Source: Scytonema sp. RU_4_4
GTDB lineage: Bacteria; Cyanobacteriota; Cyanobacteriia; Cyanobacteriales; Nostocaceae
Length of the DNA: 59,214 nt
Assembly: GCA_012031965.1 (NCBI GenBank)
Contig: JAAUSC010000013.1
Coordinates: 1-59,214, forward strand
Direction of reading: 5' to 3'
Under the pieces are notes generated by a model, which saw only the letters and a program-made list of their open reading frames with translations, ran no database searches and had not been told where the DNA came from. The translations under genes and the position numbers were made by a program. This document shows positions 9,256 through 17,100 of the stretch, one piece after another. Positions within the stretch are counted from its first letter, which is position 1. Every line of letters starts with the position of its first letter.

Positions 9256-10062
9256 ATGTCACCGGAAACCACCCAAGCACCTCCCAACCCTACAACTGAT
9301 CCCTTGGATTGGCAACCCCCCATGCCACCCACGGATTTAATCTTTGACGACGGAGAACCATTGGAAAGTAACCGCCACCGCATTGCTATGAATTTGTTAA
9401 TTCGTTCGCTCAAACATCAATGGGCAGAACGAACCGACTTTTTTATTGGCGGTAACATGTTTGTTTACTACAGTAGCAAACAAGCTAGAAACAGAGACTT
9501 TAAGGGACCCGATTTTTTTGTTGTATTAGATGTAGAAAATGACCCAACGCGCTTGGGTTGGGTCGTATGGGAAGAAAATGGGCGTTATCCCGATGTTATT
9601 GTCGAGTTACTTTCCGACTCCACAGAAGTCCAAGATTTAGGAACGAAGAAGCAGCTTTACGAACAGGTTTTTAAAACCAAAGATTATTTTGTCTTTCATC
9701 CATTCAAAGTCAATTCATTACAAGGATGGCATTTAGATAGCGATAAAGGCTACCAACCAATGACCGCAAATCCACAGGGGTGGTTATGGTGTCAGACTTT
9801 GGGATTATGGGTGGGGACTTGGAACGGCATGGTGGAAGATGATAATACTACTTGGCTCAGGTTTTACGACGAAGCAGGTAATGTCGTTTTGTTACCAGAG
9901 GAAGCTGAACAACAACGCGCTGATGCTGAACAACAACGAGCCAACCAAGAACGACAAGCAAGATTAAACGCTGTACCTCAGTTGTTGGAAATGGGACTGA
10001 GCGTGGAACAGGTTGCACAGGCACTTAGCTTGACTGTGGTAGAGGTAGAGGCAATGAGATAG
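9256..10062 (+). CDS. Uma2 family (PD-(D/E)XK-like) protein
   Basis: About 268 residues of the Uma2/DUF820 family, which is greatly expanded in cyanobacteria and has a restriction-endonuclease-like fold; most members have no known biological role. Conserved parts include KGPDFFVVLDV, WVVWEENGRYPDVIVELLSDST and YEQVFKTKDYFVFHP. The C-terminus carries the usual charged coil (EEAEQQRADAEQQRANQERQARL) followed by a short helical segment (LLEMGLSVEQVAQALSL). A GTG at 9247 is also in frame, but the ATG at 9256 is preferred. Confidence 0.85.
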   Translation: MSPETTQAPPNPTTDPLDWQPPMPPTDLIFDDGEPLESNRHRIAMNLLIRSLKHQWAERTDFFIGGNMFVYYSSKQARNRDFKGPDFFVVLDVENDPTRLGWVVWEENGRYPDVIVELLSDSTEVQDLGTKKQLYEQVFKTKDYFVFHPFKVNSLQGWHLDSDKGYQPMTANPQGWLWCQTLGLWVGTWNGMVEDDNTTWLRFYDEAGNVVLLPEEAEQQRADAEQQRANQERQARLNAVPQLLEMGLSVEQVAQALSLTVVEVEAMR

Positions 10063-10092
10063 CAATAAAACTTTAAGGAAAGCAGGAATTCT

Positions 10093-10686
10093 TCACGGAT
10101 TAATCGCAGTCGTAGACCATGTGTGAGAATTATCTTTGAGATAACACCAACGATTTTGGGGATCGCCCCGCAACTCTAGGTGATCCACCATGACTGGGTC
10201 GAGTAATAACAAACAAAAGTTACCAGAGGGAGTATCGGGATCGCTTAGAGATGATGAGAACGCTTCTTGATGATCTCTAGGTTGTCCAGGATGGGGCCAA
10301 GCGAATTGTACACGAGCATTATCTGAAAGGTCTTGCCATGCTACCTGACGGGCTTTTTGCAGTTCTGAGTCAGGATGATTGGCATCAATGAGAGTCAATT
10401 CTCCAGCAATACGGAACTGTTCGCGAGTGACGCAAAAGTACCAGCAAACTTCTGCCCAAGGTTGATGGAGTATTTGGTTGAATTTCTGGCTACGTGTGTC
10501 AGTGATGATTTTGAGCAAATTGGTATCGCTTAGAAATCCGCGAAAGACAACAGTACGATTAGCGGGACGTCCGTCAGTTTGGACTGTTGCTAGTTGAAAG
10601 TAGCGCGAGTGTGGCTGGCTACGGTTACGATGAAGGGCACGGGCGAGAGGAGAACGCCAAGGGGCGATAAGCAATTCAAAATTCAA
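10093..10686 (-). CDS. Alr4036-type PPOX class FMN-dependent flavoprotein
   Basis: A 197-residue protein of the pyridoxamine 5'-phosphate oxidase-like split-barrel fold. The N-terminal APWRSPLARALHRNRSQPHSRYFQLATV, the FMN-contacting PANRTVVFRGF and the C-terminal NRWCYL segment point to the subgroup named after Nostoc alr4036. The substrate is unknown; it is unlikely to be the main PdxH. It converges with the Uma2 gene, with 30 bases between the stops. Confidence 0.8.
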   Translation of the reverse strand: MNFELLIAPWRSPLARALHRNRSQPHSRYFQLATVQTDGRPANRTVVFRGFLSDTNLLKIITDTRSQKFNQILHQPWAEVCWYFCVTREQFRIAGELTLIDANHPDSELQKARQVAWQDLSDNARVQFAWPHPGQPRDHQEAFSSSLSDPDTPSGNFCLLLLDPVMVDHLELRGDPQNRWCYLKDNSHTWSTTAINP

Positions 10687-10899
10687 AATTCAAAAAGAAT
10701 CAACAAGCGTGCTGGCAAACATCTTGCCTGTGAACTGTGTGCAAATTAAAGGCGTGACGGCTTAGACATAGGATAATTATACTGCAATGAGTCTAGCCAC
10801 GCACGCAGCGCAAATCTCACAATTTTTCAATCTTTACCCTCTCATTCACTTGGCGTATAGTCATAATCTATGTCGGTGAGCAACAAGGCTTGATTATCT

Positions 10900-11157
10900 A
10901 TGGTTCGTGAGCTAGAAAAAAAACGTCAGAGTGCAAAATTTCCAGAAACTGCCCCAGCTGCCAATCCAGTGTTTTTTAGAACCTATAGCCGTCGTAAAGA
11001 GGCTGGGGTGAGAGAGACTTGGGAGCAGGTGTGCGATCGCACTCTTGAAGGCTTTATCACTATCGGGAAGTTACTTCCACACGAAGCTGAGACCCTACAA
11101 CGGATGCAGCGAAACTTGAAAGCATTACCCAGCGGACGTTGGTTATGGGTTGGCGGG
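10900..11157 (+). CDS. nrdJ: nrdJ exon 1
   Basis: Encodes residues 1-86, from ATG at 10900 to Gly86 (ending ALPSGRWLWVGG). In the unspliced sequence the frame meets a stop two codons into the intron. LPSGRWLWVGG normally continues with T-x-W-L and then NFSGAYNC in this family, which is exactly what exon 2 supplies. Confidence 0.9.
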
Positions 11158-14100
11158 GTGTGATTCGTTGAGTCGAAACTGGCTCCAGGAAAGGCTTTTA
11201 GCTAATCCTTAGCCTTGGGATGACTCTCCTGGTTCTTCAAAATCCGTTACAATATCCAAACGGAATACCGGAGGAATGATGTGCGGATTACCGAACCTTG
11301 ATAACTGTATAACCTTGTAGGTGATGTGGTGAAACACAAAGTCCTACCCTCCAAGCGTGGGAGTGAAAGCATTTCCCCTACCTAGCGACTGGTTCTCAAA
11401 GGGTAAAGCGGGGAAAAACGCTGGTAATACCAAACCATGAGGTAAATCCCAGCAAGCAAGAGCACATGGATAACAAAGTGAAGGTATGTCCGAACGGTCG
11501 TAATCCATAAGCAGCGAAAAGAATGGTTGATACGCTGCGGTCAAAATGACACTAAGACACATAGGAACCCGAAAGTACCTCCATAAAGGTCACGCTTTCC
11601 TGTCTTCGGCTGAGTAGTACCATCCTAAACGCTCAAATCAAAGGTTATACGGAACGAAGTAATCCTGTCTGTGGCTCTCTAAAAGGTCGATTTTAGAGTC
11701 GGTGCCAAACCGCAAGCCCTTGCAGGACGAGATGGAATCAGAAGCAAATGCCTACCTGTAATGGGTAAGGATAAGCTGACAGATTCCCGATGATTTGGAA
11801 GATGGAGTTTTGATTAGCAATTGATTATGACTAAAACACGGGAAAATCCGATGGTGGTATGGACACAAGTGAACTGGCGTAAGCTAGAACGCGCAGTGTA
11901 CAAGTTGCAAAAAAGAATCTATCTAGCCTCTGGTCGGGGAGATGTCAAAGCAGTGCGTAAATTGCAGAAGACTCTTCTGAATTCCTGGTCTGCCAAAATG
12001 CTTGCAGTCCGTAAGGTAACTCAGGATAATCAAGGTAAAAACACTGCGGGGGTAGATGGCAAGAAGGCTTTAACGCCTAAAGAATGCTCAGAACTGGTGA
12101 GAACACTAGAACTAAGCCATAAATCCAAAGCTACCCGTAGAGTATGGATTCCCAAACCTGGGAAAGCAGAAAAAAGACCCTTGGGCATCCCCACAATATC
12201 TGAACGGGCAAAACAAGCACTTGTGAAACTAACCTTGGAACCCGAATGGGAAGCCAAGTTTGAACCTAACAGCTACGGTTTCCGACCTGGTAGAAGCTGT
12301 ATGGATGCCATAGAGGGTATCAAAGTCGCAATCAAGCAAAAGAGCAAATATGTTCTGGATGCCGATATTGCAAAATGCTTTGACAAAATCGACCATGAGA
12401 AGCTGTTGAACAAAATCAACACATTCCCAAAACTTCGCAGACAGATTAAAGCTTGGCTGAAATCTGGTGTTTATGATAACGGAGCATGGTTTCCAACAGA
12501 TGAAGGAACCCCGCAAGGTGGTGTCATCTCACCACTACTGGCAAACATTGCTTTACATGGAATGGAAAAGATTGTCAAGGAATTTGCCCGAACTCTTCCA
12601 GGGAAAAAGGGTAATAACGAAAAGGAAATTACCATTATTAGGTACGCCGATGATTTCGTAATACTACATCCCAAACTGGATGTACTTATGAGAGCAAAGG
12701 CACTAATTGAAGAATTCCTTAAAGATATGGGTCTAGAACTCAGACCGGAAAAAACTCGTATAACTCATACCCTAGAGGAAGTAAGGAATGAAGCTCCAGG
12801 TTTCGATTTTCTTGGCTTTAACATCCGTCAATATCCAGTAGGAAAACACGCAACAGGTAAGAACACACATGGCATACCACTAGGTTATAAAACCTATGTA
12901 AAACCAAGTAAAAAGGCTGTCAAAGCTCATTATCAGCGATTAGCAGATGAAATTGACAAGTTAAAATCCTGTCAATCCCAAGTTGAGCTAATAAAGCGGT
13001 TAAGTCCAATCATCACTGGCTGGAGTCATTACTACTCCAAAGTTAATAGCGCTGAATCCTTTAAGGTACTTGACCACTTATTGACTATGAAGCTAATTGC
13101 ATGGGTTAAGGCTAGACACCTTCACAAGTCTACAAAACGGTGGATTGGGAAATATTTTGGCACAAAAGACAAATCATCCTGGGTATTTCGAGCAATTACG
13201 GAAGATAAGAACTTATATCTTACCTATCACAGTGATTTCCACATCCAGAAATTTGTCAAAGTCAAAGGGGAAGTAAGTCCATATAATGGCGACTTAACCT
13301 ACTGGGCTACCCGCATGGGAAAAAGTGCTGAATTACCTACCAGAGTCTCAAAATTGCTGAAAAAGCAAAATGGAAAATGCACAGAATGCAATGGGTACTT
13401 CAGAGATGGAGACGTAATGGAAGTAGACCATATCCTACCTCGTTCCAAAGGTGGAAAAGATGTCTATGAAAATTATCAACTATTACATCGGCACTGCCAT
13501 GACATCAAAACCAAACGAGACGGTACTCATGACAAGAGCCAAATCATTGAGGAGCCGTGTGATGCGAAAGTATCACGCACGGTTCTGAAGCCGAGTCACG
13601 TTGGCGATAGCGTGGCTTAGGGTAATACAGACTGGCTAAAAGAGCAAAAAAACTTTTCTGGGGCGTACAATTGTACGTCTACCAACCTGCAAGACTGGAG
13701 CGCTTTCGGGTTAATGATGGATTTGGCGATGATGGGCTGCGTGCGATTCGTTGGCTAGAAAGCAAGCCCAGTCAGGGTTTTGGAGGATCAGCCGCAAGGT
13801 AAATCTACCTTAACAAGTAAGAACCTTGACAACTTGATAGTCATGTTGGTGACATCGAAAGAAATCAAATGTCAGTACAGTTGAAATCATAGGAATATCC
13901 AATGGTAAACCTGGAAAGCATCACAATAATCGATGAAGTCCAACCCCCTAAGTGCAAGGGTGAAAGCACTTTCCCCACGGTAGCGACTAGCCATCAATCC
14001 GTGAAGCGGGAATGAACGGTGGTAAGAGGTCAGTCCAGACCTCAATCCCAACTAGCAAGAGAGTATGGTTAGCGAAAGCGAATCTACATCCGAATCATCG

Positions 14101-17100
14101 TGAGCATGTAAAACAGCCTAGTGGACTAACAGGCTGTGCCAAAAGGCAAGGGTAGAGTGACCGGAATCGCATCCGTTTCGGTCTGCACCACTCGTAACCC
14201 CGGTGAACAGTAGAAACCTAAACTCTCAACCAATGACTATCAGGAACGAAGTAACCACATAGTTTCTCTCAGGAAGGTCGATTTCTGAGTAGGTGCTAAC
14301 CGGATGAGCTATGTGGCGAGATTGAGTCAGAAGCTAATGCCTACAGTAATGTGTAGGATATGCTGACAGACTCACGGAAAACAGATATATGTAGGTACAA
14401 GTAGCAATGAAGACGACTAAAACGAGTTTCAAGACTACGGTGGTATGGAACACAATTAACTGGAAGAAAATCCAGCGAATTGTGTTCAAGTTGCAAAAGC
14501 GCATACACAAAGCTGCTCAACGTGGGGATGTCAAAGCGGTGCGACGACTCCAGAAGATTTTGATGAAATCCTGGTACGCCAAGCTTTTAGCAACGCGACA
14601 AGTGACCCAAGACAATCAAGGTAAGAAAACAGCAGGGGTTGATGGAGTGAAATCTCTCGGATACGCCCAACGTCTGGAACTAGCTAACAATTTAGGAACC
14701 AGGGGGAAGGTAAAACCAACCCGGAGAATCTGGATACCTAAGCTAGGAACAGATGAAAAGCGTCCCCTTGGAATTCCCGTAATGGCAGACAGAGCGAATC
14801 AAGCATTAGCTAAGTTCGCCCTAGAACCACAATGGGAAGCAAGATTCGAGCCAAACAGTTACGGGTTCAGACCAGGAAGGGCGACACACGATGCCATCGA
14901 AGCCATATACTTAGCAATACATTGTAAAGCTAAGTACGTGCTAGATGCTGATATATCCAAGTGCTTTGACAACATTGACCATCAAAAGCTACTGAACAAA
15001 CTAAACACATACCCATCCATGAGACGAATGATTCGTAACTGGCTAAAAGCTGGATTTATGGATGGACGCGATATGTTCCCGACTGAAACGGGTACACCAC
15101 AGGGAGGGGTAATTTCCCCACTACTGGCAAATATCGCACTCCACGGTATGGAAGAGGTCATCAAGGAATACGCAAACACCCTACCTACTCGTAGGAACTA
15201 TGGGAAAAAGCAGAACCCTTCGGGTTCACCAGTCGCCTCAACGGGGGGAACCCCCGCACGGCGCTGGATTCACCGCAACGCCCTCAGTTTGATTCGCTAC
15301 GCTGACGATTTCGTGATTATTCATGAAGACATCAATGTTGTGTTAGGGGCAAAAACCGTAATTGAAGGTTTCTTAAAAGACATCGGTTTGGAACTTAAGC
15401 CAAGCAAGACTAGAATTTGTCACACCTTTGAAGAATATGAAAGGGAACAACCTGGATTTGATTTGTTAGGTTTTAACATCCGACAATTTCCAGTCAACGA
15501 TGGGATGAGCGCAAAAGCGCCAAAAACAGGAAAAATTCTTGGATTCCAAACAATCATCCAACCAAGCAAGAAAGCGGTACAACGTCACTACAAGGCGATA
15601 TCTGATATCATTGACTCCCATAAAGCAGCGCCACAAAAAGTGCTGATACAGAGACTCAACCCTATCATCCAAGGATGGGCTAATTACTACTCGGCTGCTT
15701 GCTCAACAGATGCTTTCACCGGATTAAATCACATGATTTATACCAAGCTGACATCATGGGCAAGATACAGACACCCTAATAAAGGTTCTAAATGGGTAGC
15801 ACAGAAATACTGGATAACAGTAGATGGGGATAACTGGGTGTTTGGGTATACCAACCCAGAGACAGATGAAAGATATATCCTGTCAAAGCACACATGGACT
15901 AAGATTGTACGCCATATCAAGGTCAAAGGCGAAACCTCTCCATTTAACGGGGATTTTGTCTACTGGGGTTCAAGAACTGGAAAAAGTAAGGAGATTCCCT
16001 CTCTACTTGCAAAAATCCTTCACAAGCAGAAAGGAAAATGTGGTCACTGCGGTCTAACTTTTACAACAGAAGACCAAATCGAACTCGACCACATTATACC
16101 AATCAGCCTGGGCGGGAAAAGAAAGTTCGATAACATTCAAGCATTGCATAGACATTGCCATGACCAAAAGACAGCCAGAGATGGCAGTTTGAGCAGTTCC
16201 CATGACAAGGGTATGTTTTCTGAGGAGCCGGATGAGGTGAAAGTCTCATGTCCGGTTCTGAAGACGAGTAGCACTCGTGAGGGTGTTGCTTAGTTTAATG
16301 GTACTGGAGCAGTTTTAGAACCACAATATATCAACAAGTTGCCCCCCATTCGTAATCACCTTCATGTACAAGTGCAAGGTGAAATTGGTCTGACTCCTCC
16401 CAGTCAGCGTCGCGAGCACACAGAAGTCAAAATAGAAGGCAATATCGTCACTATTTACGTTGGAGATAGTCGTCAAGGTTGGGTGAAATCATATCAAAGC
16501 TTGTTGGAACTCTCAACTGATGAACGATTTTCACGACATATTCAAGTCATCATTGATATTAGTGACGTACGTCAAGCAGGAGAACCTCTCAACGGCTTTG
16601 GAGGCGTTGCTAATCCTGTAAAATTGCCTGGACTGTATGATCGTTGTGTATCTATCCTGAATAGAGCAGTAGGACGACAGTTAAATTCTGTTGAATGCTG
16701 TTTATTAATTGATGAAGCAGCTGTCACAATCGTTGCCGGAAATATTAGGCGATCAGCTGGTATGCGCCAAGGTTATAGTCAGGATAATTTGTTTGCAGAT
16801 GCTAAAGCAAATCTTTGGCAGCAAGATGAAAATGGTAACTGGCGCATTGATCCAGAACGTGATTCTCTGAGGATGGCAAACCATACAAGAGTTTTTCACC
16901 AAAAGCCAACATTAGAAGAATGTATTGCTGCTGTCCGCAAACAATACTACAGCGGAGAAGGTGCGATTCAGTGGGCTGGTGAAGCTGTCGCTAGAGCTAA
17001 TTGTGACCTCTTGAAAAATCATGAACAAAAAGTAGATTTTCTCAAGGCTTATGCTCTAGGAAAAGCGAAAGATTGGTTGCAAGAGAATTATCCTCAAATT

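Larger units (their letters stand above)
13741..16299 (+). mobile_element. Group II intron 2 in nrdJ
   Basis: A 2559-nt intron beginning GTGCGATTCG and ending TTTAAT. Domain V is at 16225-16258 (GAGCCGGATGAGG...CCGGTTC, 34 nt). The 5' RNA of about 660 nt shows segments alike to intron 1 (for example the AGTGAAAGCA and TAGCGACT-like blocks), so the two introns are relatives. Removing it joins GGCTGC to GGTACTGGA, reading MMGC-GTGAV as in uninterrupted reductases. Confidence 0.92.
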
